Below are positions 1-9,928 of a stretch of DNA of 64,000 nt, piece by piece. Source of the stretch: Eucommia ulmoides. Its lineage: Eukaryota > Streptophyta > Magnoliopsida > Garryales > Eucommiaceae. The first letter of the stretch is position 1, and every line of letters begins with the position of its first letter. Position numbers and translations under genes: made by a program. The notes beneath the pieces were generated by a model. The model made no database searches and was not told where the DNA came from. It was given only the letters and a program-made list of their open reading frames with translations. The DNA is taken from assembly GCA_016647705.1 (NCBI GenBank), contig CM028335.1, positions 19,756,905 to 19,820,904 on the forward strand, written 5' to 3'.

Positions 1-455
1 GAAAGAAAAAAAAAATGTAAAATGGCCTGCATAGTTTTAATGTTTTCGGCAACTTTGAGTTAATTAATGGTAGTATATCGGTATTTTAAATAGTGCCACT
101 CCAAGCTTAAATTACGTTCAAAACATTCCATAATGGCCTGCATAAATTATATTCAAAACACTCCATAATGCATTTTACAATATTAAAAATGGACGAGTGA
201 ATAATTTTTAAAATATCGCCAAAATTGTCCAGATAAGCTGTTTAGATGGTGGCGTAATTGTTTCGACTATTTGGAGTTAACAAAAAGTAGCTTATCCGTA
301 CACGAAATAAACTCGATTTTTGTGTACGCAATATGAACATAATACTGCATCATAAAACTTAGAACATTAAAAATGGACTACTAAATAATTTTTAAATAAT
401 CGTCAAAGTTGGCCAGATGAGCTGTTTCGATGACGATACAGTTTTTTGGCAACAT
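1..455 (+). repeat. Left inverted arm of the foldback-like element
   Basis: Pairs with 1945-2395 on the opposite strand at roughly 85-90% by eye. It holds at least two copies of a subterminal repeat of about 175 bp, beginning near 183 and 362. The alignment stops at about 455, where the sequence becomes pyrimidine-rich. Confidence 0.75.
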
Positions 456-1944
456 CCATTCACATTTACAAATACCTTTCTCTTTTTTTCTTTAAAAATG
501 TTGTCTTTTTTGCTTCTGCCATAGCCTTGTTCTTCATTAGAAATGATGTCTTTTTGCTTCTGTCATTACAACGTTCTTCTATCACAACAGTCTACGACTT
601 TCTATTTGAAAAGTGAGTGAAACTATCTTGTTTTGCTATTTAATTTATGGTTTTTTAAATAGAGCAAGCTCCCAAATTGAAATAAATACTATTTATATCA
701 GTCTACCTACCTAAGTCCAAGCTTTGTACTAGCTAGACGATTAAAACAAAAAAAAAAAAAAAAAAAAATTGAAAATGAAAATTGAGTCGATCGAGAACTT
801 TAACCTCCTTATGTGTTCCACGTGGTGCCTAGACGATTGAAAAGCGCAGGCCATTTGTTTCCTGGAATCGATATTACAATGTTTATCAGTTTTCATTTGA
901 TTAGTTTCTCTAAAAATCTTAGTTAAATTTCAAGTTTAGCAATGGCTCGAGTCGTGAAGCTTGAGTCTAGTTATGCTGGTAGGAATAATAGTAAGGGAAA
1001 CAGATCAAGATAGGAAAATGTTGAAGTGGCAGCCGAAACTGAGAAATCTTCCGGAAATGTACACACATAACGAGTTTAATTTATCACAAATACCTAGCCG
1101 ATGCAGGTTTTCAACTTCATCAATAATCGACTTTAACTTATCAGAATGAAGCTTGAAAATATCTTCTTTCTCATTTATAACAATCAATATATGTAATCGC
1201 AAAATTATCAAATGAACTCCAAAATTTTCCTAAGTGTAATAAAGTAAACAATTCATAGATAACAAGAGTTACGCAGGCAAAAGGGGATCGAGTCTATGGC
1301 TATGTGTTTATATAAGGAGGTCATTGCATATAAAAGGGGTCAAACTATAATTTCACTTTTTAATTTTTTGTTTTAATCCTCTAACTAGTGGACAAATGTG
1401 TTGGGGTTAGGGCAGGCATAGTCTAGAGTGTATAGTCATCATTTCAATTACAAAGCTCGAACCAACTCAAGCTCTACCGTATTCACTCACTTGTTGTTTT
1501 GTTTCAACAAATTATTTAATAAAGATATTCCTTCTAAATTATTTTAAAACTTTTATAACTATCGAAATCAATGAAAGAGATTATACAACGGGGCTCCAAA
1601 AATTTCTTGTTCTAAATAAAACCAGGGATTCTTTTTTTTTTTTTTTTGGCTATCAAAATTTTAGAGATGAATGTATAAAAATTTGCATATTACTGAGATA
1701 AAAAGATATTTAATTATCTTGTCATTCGATGTCATGTGAAATAAAAAAACAACTTGAAATTAAAAACGACTTGAGATAAAATGTGTGAATTATTTTATTT
1801 TATTTTGACAATGTTTTAAAAATTATTCAGTAGTTTATTTTCAGTGTTGTGAGTTGAATTATGTAATTCTATGAACACAATTTATGTATAAAAAAATTGG
1901 GTTCATTTCTGTGACAAATAGTCCCATATTTTGTTAACTCAAAA

Positions 1945-2400
1945 TTGCCATAAAAATTGTATTGTCATCGAAATAGCTCATCTGGCTAACTTTGATAATT
2001 ATTTAAAAATTATTCAATAGTCCGTTTTTAGTGTTCTGAGTTTTATTATGTAGTGTTATGTTCATAGTTTGTTCACAAAAAATAAAAAAATAAAAAAATA
2101 AAAAAAATCGGGTTTATTTTGTGTACGGATAAGCTACTTTTTGTTAACCCTAAATTGTCGAAAAAATTACGCCACCATCTAAACAGTTCAACTGGACGAC
2201 TTTGGCGATTTTTTAAAAATCATTCACTCATCTGTTTTTAATATTGTAAAATGCTTTATGGAGTGTTTTAAACGTAATTTATGCACAAAAAAATTTGCAC
2301 TATTTAAAATACCAATATACCACTGTTAATTAACTCCAAGTTGCCGAAAACATTAAAAATATGCAGGCTATTTTACATCAAACGTCTTTTTTTTCTTTCT
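1945..2400 (-). repeat. Right inverted arm of the foldback-like element
   Basis: Reverse-complement partner of 1-455. A further related repeat unit continues leftwards to about 1770, so this arm has one more unit than the left arm. An insertion of A-rich sequence near 2080-2105 separates the arms. Confidence 0.75.
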
Positions 2401-2432
2401 AAAAAGCTTAAAATAGTGTCCCAAAAAATATA

Positions 2433-2588
2433 GGCCCCGTTTGGTTAATGTTTCCAACCCAACTTAACCCAACTCAACCCAAAAATTCGGGGTTTGGTTT
2501 TTGGAAACGAGTTTGGCCAACACAAAATTCAACCCAACCCAACCCAAAAAATGAGAATTGATTCTTGAAAAACTAAAGAAAGGAGAAT

Positions 2589-2628
<40 letters not shown>

Positions 2629-3591
2629 CTTGTACCCATCCCAACCCAACCTAAAATAGGACATGCTTGACATTTATTAAAATCTTAATGATAGAATTGA
2701 TTCATCTGTTCCTTTCCGATTCATTTGTTCTCCTCTTCTCCTCCTGAACGAAATCATCATTGCCTAGCTGACGACGAACAACGGCGAAGAACAACGAATT
2801 CGTCGTTCAGGAGGCCAACGAAATCGCCATTGCCTACAAAATCGAAATCCTACCTCGATGACGAAATCAATTCTTTCAGGAAATCGATTTAGTCAACGAG
2901 CTAGGGTTTGTGAAATCAATTTCGATTTTGTCTGCTCAAAGGTCTCCATCGTTGTTTGTCTTCTCTCTACCTCGCCATCGTCGTCTCATCCTCGTCGTCT
3001 CGTCATCTCGCCCATCTCGCCATGGCCATTTCCTCGCAATCGTCTTCACGAAATCGAAATAGTTTGAACACGAGCACGAACGGCAATTGCGAACACATTT
3101 TCGAACGGTGATTGCGAACATGAACACGAATGAACGATTGGGATTTCAACACGAATGAACGATTTGGAACGAACGATCTGGTTCTTTCTCAATTTGGGTT
3201 TTTATTGTTCGAGCGAACGATCTGCTTCTTCTTCGATTTGGTAGAATTTGTTCTTGGGTTTGGTTGAATTTGTTCTTGGATTTAGGTTCGGTATGGAATT
3301 TGGAAATGAGTTTCTTAGATTTGATAATTTTTATTTGGATGATTTTTTTGTTTTGATGTTTTTTGTTTGGATGATTTTTTTGTTTTGATGATTCTTGTTT
3401 GGATGAGAAAATAATTTCAAAATAATGTGGTTACCAAACCCGATTTTGTTCCTAGCATAAAATAAAAAATAAAAAAATTGTCGTTACCAAACGCAATTCT
3501 GTTCCCAGTAGGAAACATAATTCTCAACGCAACTCAACTTAACCCATCCCAGTCGGGTTGAGAAAAGTGGGAACATTAACGAAACGCCACC
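2433..3591. mobile_element. TIR element, GGCCCCGTTTGG-type (MITE-like), copy 1
   Basis: The left end GGCCCCGTTTGGTTAATG and the right end, read in reverse as GGTGGCGTTTCGTTAATG, form imperfect terminal inverted repeats. ATA flanks both ends (2430-2432 and 3592-3594), a possible 3-bp target duplication. About 150 bp at each end match the element at 59661-60291, including the repeated AACCCAACCC stretches and the ACCAAACGCAATTCTGTT block. The centre (2690-3430) differs entirely between the two copies. The ends and 3-bp duplication suggest a PIF/Harbinger-like family, but no transposase is present. A T-tract of about 40 lies at 2589-2628, and an inverted pair CTCCTGAACGA / TCGTTCAGGAG sits at about 2750-2812. 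Confidence 0.75.
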
Positions 3592-3635
3592 ATAGTGTCC
3601 CCTAAAATGAATTGTGTGTAAAATAAATATGATTA

Positions 3636-3640
<5 letters not shown>

Positions 3641-3677
<37 letters not shown>
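3641..3677. repeat. (AT)n microsatellite
   Basis: About 18 uninterrupted TA dinucleotides. The short ORF across it is low complexity and was not called. Confidence 0.95.
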
Positions 3678-3680
<3 letters not shown>

Positions 3681-3698
3681 CCATTTTTTGTTATTTCT

Positions 3699-4000
3699 TT
3701 ATGGTAAAGGGATGGGATGAGATGGGATGAGGATGGACGGGAATGAGGATGGGGATAGGGATGGGGGGGAGCCCTTTTTAGAAACCGGCGTTAACAAGGC
3801 CAGTTTCTTAGAAAAAATAAAAAATTCATGAAACTGGTCTTCATAAAATCGGAAAGACCCTATTTCATATTTAAGTTAAAAGGAGATCCATATTGGTTAT
3901 TTTTTAACTTTTGAACAACTTTAGAAATGTGTATAAATTATGGAATGATAATGATAAAAAGTAGGTTGGCTTTTCAAATTTTATTTTATCTTTTATTTTA
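3699..4000. other. Gene-free interval with a purine-rich G tract
   Basis: 3699-3772 is an almost pure purine strand made of GGGATGGGATGAGATGG-like steps. 3781-3860 contains a loose inverted pair around GCCAGTTTC / GAAACTGGTC. The rest is AT-rich, and nothing coding is visible. Confidence 0.6.
3992..4000. repeat. 9-bp target-site duplication, left
   Basis: TTTATTTTA, identical to 5372-5380 on the other side of the palindromic element. Nine base pairs is the duplication length typical of Mutator-like transposons. Confidence 0.9.
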
Positions 4001-4253
4001 GGGAAAAAGACCTTTTTGGTCCCTGAAAGATGGTCATAGCGTCTAATTGGCCCCTACGATTTGAAACTCAACACATTTGATCTCAACATTTAAAAATCGT
4101 TTCAATTTGGCCCTTGAAGAGGAATCTGTGAAGTCAAAGTAACGGTCAACGTTACTTCAAAGGCATTTTGGTCATTTAAGTGCCCCCAACTGATTCCCTC
4201 CATATATGTCCATACCTGTTTAGTTTTCCCGCGGTTTTCTTCATTTCATGTGC

Positions 4254-4263
4254 CTATAAATTA
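4254..4263 (+). promoter_or_regulatory. TATA box of the left GRF-finger gene
   Basis: CTATAAATTA lies 100 bp upstream of the ATG at 4354. The same box occurs in mirror position in the other arm. Confidence 0.5.
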
Positions 4264-4301
4264 GCCCTCTACCCATCTCTCTTGTTCTATCTTTTGGAAC
4301 C

Positions 4302-4337
<36 letters not shown>

Positions 4338-4353
4338 CTGTCCAAAAAAAAAA

Positions 4354-4691
4354 ATGGAGGGTGAACACATTTGTAATTGTGGGAGAAAAGCGAAAATGGC
4401 AACGTCTTGGACTACACATAATTCCAGAAGGAGATTTTATTCTTGTGGAAATTACAACCAGGTACGTTTTAGTTTTTTTTCATACCAATTTTTATGAAAT
4501 ATTTAAAAAAAAAAAAAAATTCTAATTTCATTTTGTAGGCTAGAGGTTGTGACTATTTCTAGTGGATTGATCCTCTTATGTGTCCAAGATCAACGGCAAT
4601 AATACCGGGATTGTTAAGAAAAATGAATATTTTAGAAGAAGAGAATAACCGAAGGAAGAATAAGGAGAAGAAGTTATGGATAACGTTATGA
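4354..4691 (+). pseudogene. GRF-type zinc-finger protein, left-arm copy (premature stop)
   Basis: Exon 1 (4354-4461, 36 codons) starts at an ATG and encodes the first half of a GRF zinc finger: CNCG at residues 7-10 and FYSC at 28-31. A GT-AG intron (4462-4538) follows. Exon 2 (4539-4691) opens in frame with the last zinc ligand in RGCDYF, then hits TAG at 4560-4562 (codon 44). Beyond the stop the frame reads on through a proline/cysteine segment (LMCPRS) into a charged, coiled-coil-like tail rich in Glu, Asn and Lys, ending at TGA in the palindrome loop. GRF fingers bind nucleic acid, and small plant proteins of this build (one finger plus a coiled tail) are common and often repetitive. The stop sits where the right-arm copy reads tryptophan, so this copy is nonfunctional unless read through. 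Intron boundaries are inferred from consensus sites. Confidence 0.8.
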
Positions 4692-4696
4692 AATGA

Positions 4697-5024
4697 TTAA
4701 CGTTATCCATAACTTCTTCTCCTTATTCTTCCTTCGGTTATTCTCTTCTTCTAAAATATTCATTTTTCTTAACAATCCCGGTATTATTGCCGTTGATCTT
4801 GGACACATAGGAGGATCAACCCACCAAAAATAGCCACAACTTCTAGCCTACAAAATGAAATTAGAATTTTGTTTTTTAAATATTTCATAAAAATTGGTAT
4901 GAAAAAAAATAAAACGTACCTGGTTGTAATTTCCACAAGAATAGAATTTCCTTCCGGGATTATGTGTAGTCCAAGACGTTGCCATTTTTGCTTTTCTCCC
5001 ACAATTACAAATGTGTTCACCCTC
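4697..5024 (-). pseudogene. GRF-type zinc-finger protein, right-arm copy (start codon lost)
   Basis: Mirror copy of the gene at 4354-4691. Exon 1 runs 5024 to 4920, the GT-AG intron is 4919-4848, and exon 2 runs 4847 to the loop. It keeps CNCG, then the more usual NPGRKFYSC motif (the left copy has NSRRRFYSC), and exon 2 reads RSCGYFWWVDPPMCPRS without a stop. Where the left copy has ATG, this one has lost the codon in the A-tract before GAG GGT GAA, so no start exists at the equivalent place. An upstream in-frame ATG at 5190 would add an unrelated hydrophobic leader. The two copies therefore carry complementary lesions: start without full finger on the left, full finger without start on the right. 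The residual 114-codon ORF (5192-4848) covers exon 1 only. Confidence 0.8.
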
Positions 5025-5108
5025 TTTTTTTTTTTTTGGACAGAATAAAAAAGAAAAAAAAAATAAATTGGGTTCCAAAAGATAGAACAAGAGAGATGGG
5101 TAGAGGGT

Positions 5109-5118
5109 TAATTTATAG
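5109..5118 (-). promoter_or_regulatory. TATA box of the right GRF-finger gene
   Basis: CTATAAATTA on the minus strand, in mirror position to 4254-4263 and preserved with its surroundings. Confidence 0.45.
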
Positions 5119-5371
5119 GCACATGAAATGAAGAAAACCGCAGGAAAATTGAACAGGTATGGACATATATGGAGGGAATCAGTTGGGGGCACTTAAATGA
5201 CCGAAATGCCCTTAAAGTAACGTTGACCGTTACTTTGACTTCACAGATTCCTCTTCAAGGGCCAAATTGAAACGATTTTCAAATGTTGAGATCGAATGTG
5301 TTGAGTTTCAAATCTTAGGGACCAATTGGACACTATGACCATCTTCCAGGGACCAAAAAGGTCTTTTTCCC

Positions 5372-5380
5372 TTTATTTTA
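5372..5380. repeat. 9-bp target-site duplication, right
   Basis: TTTATTTTA, identical to 3992-4000. Confidence 0.9.
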
Positions 5381-5387
5381 TTGGTAA

Positions 5388-5830
5388 AATTACATTTTAC
5401 CGTAATACACTTTTACAAAGAAACATTTTATCCCATCTATTTTAACTTATTACAACTTTGAAATAAATCCTATCAAACAAAGGATTGTGTGAATATTAAG
5501 CCTAATACAATTAATTAAAAAAATCATCAATAAAGATATATGTTACTGAGTATAGTTAATTATAGGATTTTTATTATTTCAAAGTCACGTCATTACATAG
5601 AATTAGATCCAAAAGAAAAGAAAATTAATAGGATACGAAGAACTAATATAAATCCTTATCCTAGTTCTTCTCATATTACATTTCACGTTTTTGACAATTC
5701 TGTTTCTTAGAATTAAAAATGAACCCAACTGGATCGTTTTCACAAGAAAAATAAACAAAAATTGATTGTTATAATCCAATTCATGTGAATTCGACACACT
5801 TACCAAGTGTGCGATACTATGATGTCTTGT
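5388..5830 (+). repeat. Direct repeat, copy 1 (about 450-500 bp)
   Basis: Matches 6296-6800 in the same orientation with scattered indels. Shared blocks include GTGTGAATATTAAGCCTA, TTCTGTTTCTTAGAATTAAAA-like sequence and GTGTGCGATACTA. The 460 bp between the copies (5835-6295) is AT-rich and noncoding. This could be a segmental tandem duplication or the LTRs of a small element; I see no primer site or polypurine tract. Confidence 0.7.
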
Positions 5831-6295
5831 GCTTAAATAAGATTATTAAATTTGAGCAATCAAGTTCACCTGGTGTTTGCCGAAGGTGTGACAACGGTGG
5901 ATGGCTTGAGCCATGGTGGAAGAAGAAGAAAAACGAAACATAAATAAATACACCTATGGCCCTCCAAGTTTCTGAATAGTGTTAAAATAACCTGTATTAA
6001 AATCTTTAAAGGGTATAAAATATAATTTAATATGAATTAAAAGTTTTCAATTGACTTTTACCTGTTGACCGTTAAACTTAATAGAAAAGTTAATTTTTGC
6101 ACTTAAGTCTAAAATACAGCGGATGTAAGTGGTGACGAAAATATAAAAGAAGTGCAAATTGTAATTAAATATAACTATATCTGTACAAAATATAATTAAC
6201 CCTCAATTAAGATAGTGGTCAGTCGTGTAATGGTGAGTTCTAAAGGTGACTTCAACCATTCTACGAGATGAATAACGTTTCAGTATTTTACTTGG

Positions 6296-6800
6296 AAAAT
6301 TACATATTACCCCCATATACTTTTATAAAATAAACATTTTATCCCCTCTATTTTAATTTATTACAGCTTTGAAACAAATCCTGTCAAAGGATAGTGTGAA
6401 TATTAAGCCTAGGATACAATAGTAAATTATTCACCATTATAATTCACATTAATTAGATAGGGAAGGAATTGAATCTTGAAAATAATTGATAGTGATTAAA
6501 TGACCAATTAATTTTTCATAGTAATCTACCTTATAACCAAGGTTACTCTATTACACACAGAATTAGATTGGAAATTAAGAAATAGAAATTAACAAAATAA
6601 CGAAACATGAACACAAAGCATAACCTGAGTTCTTCCTGTATTATATTTCAATTATTGTTTTTCAACAATTTTGTTTCTTAGAATTAAAAGTAACCCAATT
6701 AAATTGTTTTGACTAGAAAAATGAGCAGAAATTGATAGTTAGAATCCATTCCATGTGGATTCAACATCCTTACTAAGCGTGCGATACTACGAAGTCTTGC
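6296..6800 (+). repeat. Direct repeat, copy 2
   Basis: Partner of 5388-5830. It differs by a roughly 60-bp insertion around 6430-6500 and many substitutions, so the duplication is old. Confidence 0.7.
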
Positions 6801-6879
6801 GCTAGCTTAAAAAATATTATTAAATTGAAGTGACTACGAAGTCTTGTACTAGCTTAAAAAATATTATTAAATTGAAGTG
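6786..6879. repeat. 47-bp tandem duplication
   Basis: Two head-to-tail copies of a unit starting ACTACGAAGTCTTG, period 47. They differ by only two or three bases, so this is younger than the 500-bp repeat it sits in. The following 6880-7430 is AT-rich with nothing recognisable. Confidence 0.85.
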
Positions 6880-7429
6880 ACCGCGTTCACAGTTCATTAA
6901 ATTCATAAAAATTATATCATTTTAATTTACATTTCATCATTTTTATGTTGATATCCATATTCTTTAGTTTTGAGTGGAAAAAAGAATCAATAGTAATTTA
7001 TCTTATTTGTTTGTGATGCAGATTGATTGTTCATTGATCAAAAATTATAAAGACTATTTTTTCATAAGGGAAGATATTTGATACAATTTATTTTTTCTTT
7101 TTTCCTTTTTGGCAAGATTGAGATTGTTTAAGTTACATCTATACACACTTTCTCTTATGCATTGTTTGACAATAAAAAAAAAAAAAAAGTTTATGTAGTT
7201 TGATATAATTTATGTTATCTGAGATTTAACTAAGACATGTTTATTCGATATGGGAGTTTTATTTATATATGCTTGGAATGTATGTTGTTATTATGGATCT
7301 TTATTTCTCTATGAATTTTTGGATATGATAAACATGTATTGTTCAAAATATTTGTCCCAAATTCTAATGATGACCAATGTAAGAGTCCCAAAAATTCTAA
7401 TGGTGATGAATGTATACTTTATTAGAGAG

Positions 7430-7875
7430 GAAACTATTCATATAAAATTCATTGCAAATTCTTACTTTTAGCGAGAGCTTTAGTTGGTCTCTAAATATGA
7501 ATTATTAGCGAGAAAATTCTTCAAATAAACTCCGTTGCAAATTCTTACTTTTTGTGAGAAAGGAAGATGATCGCTAGCTAAATATGAATTATTAGTGAGA
7601 AAATTATTCAAATAAACTTCGTTGCAAATTCTTACTTTTGCAAGAAAGGAAGTTGGGCGTTAAATATGAATTATTAGCGATGAAATTATTCAAATAAAAT
7701 TAATTGCATATTCTTAATTTTAGTGAGAAATTTAATTGGTTGCTAAATATGAATTATTAGTGAGGAAATTATTCAGCTAAAATTCCTTGCAAATTATTAC
7801 TTTTAGCGAGAAATTTAGTTTGCCGCTAATTATTAGCCAGAAAATCATTTAAATAAGTTTTGTTGCAAAAGGTGA
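7430..7875. repeat. Tandem array, about 83-bp unit, five to six copies
   Basis: The phrase TTGCAAATTCTTACTTTT recurs near 7452, 7538, 7620, 7703, 7785 and (partly) 7861, giving periods of about 86, 83, 83, 82 and 76. Each unit also contains AATATGAATTATTAGCGAG followed by AATTATTCAAATAAA. Copies diverge by 10-20%. The unit alternates GCGAG and CGCTAA motifs, reminiscent of subterminal repeats of plant DNA transposons, but no TIR was found. Confidence 0.8.
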
Positions 7876-7978
7876 TTTTTCGAAAGGAAAAGAATATGAA
7901 ATAATTACAGCGGGAAAGAGAGGAGATTTTTAAAATGCCGGTATTTATAGAAAAGTACTAAGGACATTTTAAAATAAG

Positions 7979-9596
7979 AAGTCGCCACCTACCATTGGGT
8001 TTAAATGGTGTACTAGGTCACCGATTTTTTTAGAAAAAAATAATTTAATAGTAAAATTGACCCCAAAAGCCCGGTCAAACCAAACATTTATTTAAAGAGT
8101 TCGAGGGTCGATTATACTCAGGAAGGTGCTAAGCACCTCAAGACGCCCGTCCAAAAACAGTATCTTATGTTCAATTAAGTCCAATTAGTTTAAATCCAAA
8201 TATTTTATTTTATTTTTAAAATCTTTTCCTTTTTATAAAATCTTTTTGGTCTTTTAAAAATAAGATGAAATAATTTTTTGGAATTTTTGGAATATTCCTC
8301 CAGTATGATCTCTTAACAAATATTAATGGATTTGACAAAGATGATTCCCGGGGGATAGTTTTATATGTTTACAATGAACTTCTTTAATTTAAATGGACAA
8401 ATCAATCTAAATATTTTCTAAATGTTGCAAAAGGAAACATGCAAAGTAACGTGAAATATTACATAATTTTTTTTATATAAATGAGATGTCACAAAATATC
8501 TACTTTCCTAATTTGCCGAATTATTTTAAAAAAGTTCTAATTTGACATTCCTTTAAATTCTATGGAAATGAGAATCAAGGGAACGTCACGGAAATGAGTT
8601 TTGTCGAAATAAATTATTCTAAGACTTAAGCAGGATTTAACGAAACAACTTATCGAGGAAAGCGATTTATTAAACCGAATGTTTCTAAATTTATTTTATT
8701 TGGGAAATCAAATCGTCAGTATAGAAATTCCTCCATAAATATATTGAATCATTGAATTCACCCCAAGACTTATGAGAATTAATTCTTACAAAACAATTTA
8801 TTATTTTTTTTTATTTTGTAATTATTTTTTATTTTTTATGAATTTAGGTATAGCAACAACTTAAATGAAAAATAATAAATAAAAAAACCGAAAAAGAAAG
8901 GAAAAGAAAAGGGATCCTCATCTCATGCTCAAAGGATAAGTCCCAAAAGAAAAACCTCGTTCTGGTGTTTTCATTGAATCATCGGATGATTATAATGGAA
9001 CTAAACTTGTAGAAATTTAATTTCCTATAACAAAAAAATGATGAAAAGAATTAATGGATAGGAATCGTACATTCCCTAGCAAAGATTATCGGCCTACGTT
9101 TTTTTCTCTCTCGAAAACATTTTCTCAAATGGGCTTTCGCTGTGAATCACTCTTTAAGAAGGTTTCTCTTTGAGTTTTTGAGTTCCTAAATTTTGAGGAG
9201 AAAGGTTCTATTTATAGAAAAATATGGAGAATGAAGAAACCCCAATTCCATATAGGAAACATTCTAGAAGCCTTTTTTTAAAAAAATTAATATTTGGGGC
9301 CCAATTCCACCTTTCACACACTCTTTCTTCTCTCTTTCTCTTCTCTTTCTCTTTCTTTCTTTTCTCTCTATCTCACAGTTTATTTTGCTTTCTCTCTCTC
9401 TCTCTCTCTCTCTCTTCTTTTTTATTTTTATTTTTTTTTGTCTTCTATTCTTTCTATTTTTCTTTTTAATATTTTTTATTTACTTTTTTATTTCTTGTTT
9501 TTTCTCTAAAAATAGAAAAATACACAATAAAGTACAAATAAATCGCAATATAAAATTAAAATTATTTTTGAGGGTGATTAAAATAGCGTGTCTACA
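7979..9596 (-). mobile_element. LTR, minus strand, family shared with 44-53 kb (copy a)
   Basis: The right end is GTGTCTACA at 9588-9596, so on the minus strand the LTR starts TGTAGACAC, directly preceded by a purine-rich tract. 8177-9596 aligns with 51545-53061 over its full length at roughly 80-85%. 7979-8150 carries the CGCCACCTA...GGTGTACTAGGTCACCG and ACGCCCGTCC blocks also found near the left ends of both LTRs of element D. The left terminus is not clear. It contains a minus-strand TATA box, CT-rich tracts at 9310-9420 and poly-T runs. Ty3/gypsy is likely from length and polypurine tract, but no coding domain is attached. Confidence 0.6.
9208..9217 (-). promoter_or_regulatory. TATA box of LTR copy a
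   Basis: CTATAAATAG on the minus strand. The same box is conserved at the equivalent place in the LTR ending at 53061. Confidence 0.55.
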
Positions 9597-9612
9597 TCTA
9601 CCCCTCTTTACC
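9597..9612 (-). other. Polypurine tract next to LTR copy a
   Basis: On the minus strand this reads GGTAAAGAGGGGTAGA immediately before the LTR start TGTAGACAC. It marks 7979-9596 as a 3' LTR and places the vanished element body to the right. Confidence 0.5.
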
Positions 9613-9928
9613 ATGCGACTTTCACTTGCTTTACAACAATAGGACACAACGTCATTTTGACCGTTGAATTTTCTTTAAAGTATTTTTTTATAATTTGTTT
9701 TTTCAAATTTTTAACACTAAAAGATGGGATTCAAAAATACTCCTTTCGTGGCGTGATGCGAAAATCTAGGAATGAAACATGAATGAATTGTAACCAAACC
9801 TTGGAAGGGTTGTCTACGTATCTCGACAATGTCAAGAATTAGCTCACACGTAGTTCGATATTTTCCCCAAACGGGGCGAGAAATGAATGCGATATAAAAT
9901 GGCACTTACAGAGAGGTAATGCAACATG

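Larger units (their letters stand above)
1..2400. mobile_element. Foldback-like DNA element with long inverted arms
   Basis: Positions 1-455 pair in inverted orientation with about 1945-2395 over nearly their whole length; both arms share, for example, GTTTTCGGCAACTT and AAAAGTAGCTTATCCGTACA. The left terminus may lie outside the window, so the true end and any target duplication cannot be read. Each arm is itself built from about 175-bp internal repeats recurring around the motif CCAGATGAGCTGTTT. The 1.5-kb centre (456-1944) is AT-rich and has no coding region I recognise; the only ORFs there are 62 and 68 codons on opposite strands of the same stretch. A long-TIR Mutator-like or Foldback element is the best reading; the superfamily is inferred from structure only. 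Confidence 0.7.
4001..5371. mobile_element. Palindromic Mutator-like element carrying two GRF-finger gene copies
   Basis: The left arm (4001-4688) and right arm (4698-5371) are inverted copies that meet at a 9-nt loop (4689-4697, TGAAATGAT). The outer ends begin GGGAAAAAGACC on each strand and are flanked by the 9-bp duplication TTTATTTTA. In the stretch I compared, the arms differ at roughly 5% of positions. The outer 200 bp of each arm (TTTTTGGTCCCTG onwards) is noncoding terminal repeat. Inward of it each arm carries a TATA box, a poly-T/poly-A leader and a two-exon zinc-finger gene, so the two copies converge tail to tail at the loop. The long TIRs and 9-bp duplication point to a Mutator-like element that took up a host or transposon gene and then became a full palindrome. 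No MULE transposase is present, so it would be non-autonomous. Confidence 0.85.

Noticed and set aside
3641-3677. 66-codon ORF with IYIYIY repeat
   Set aside because: Translation of an AT microsatellite.
7250-7471. 73-codon ORF MGVLFIYAWN...
   Set aside because: Runs into the 83-bp tandem array; AT-rich chance frame.
7430-7875. Possible CRISPR-like array
   Set aside because: Units are fully repetitive with no unique spacers, and the locus is plant nuclear DNA.
9224-9642. Hydrophobic ORFs resembling membrane proteins
   Set aside because: Phe/Ser/Leu strings come from poly-T and CT tracts in the LTR; the same applies at 51312-51539 and 52657-53021.
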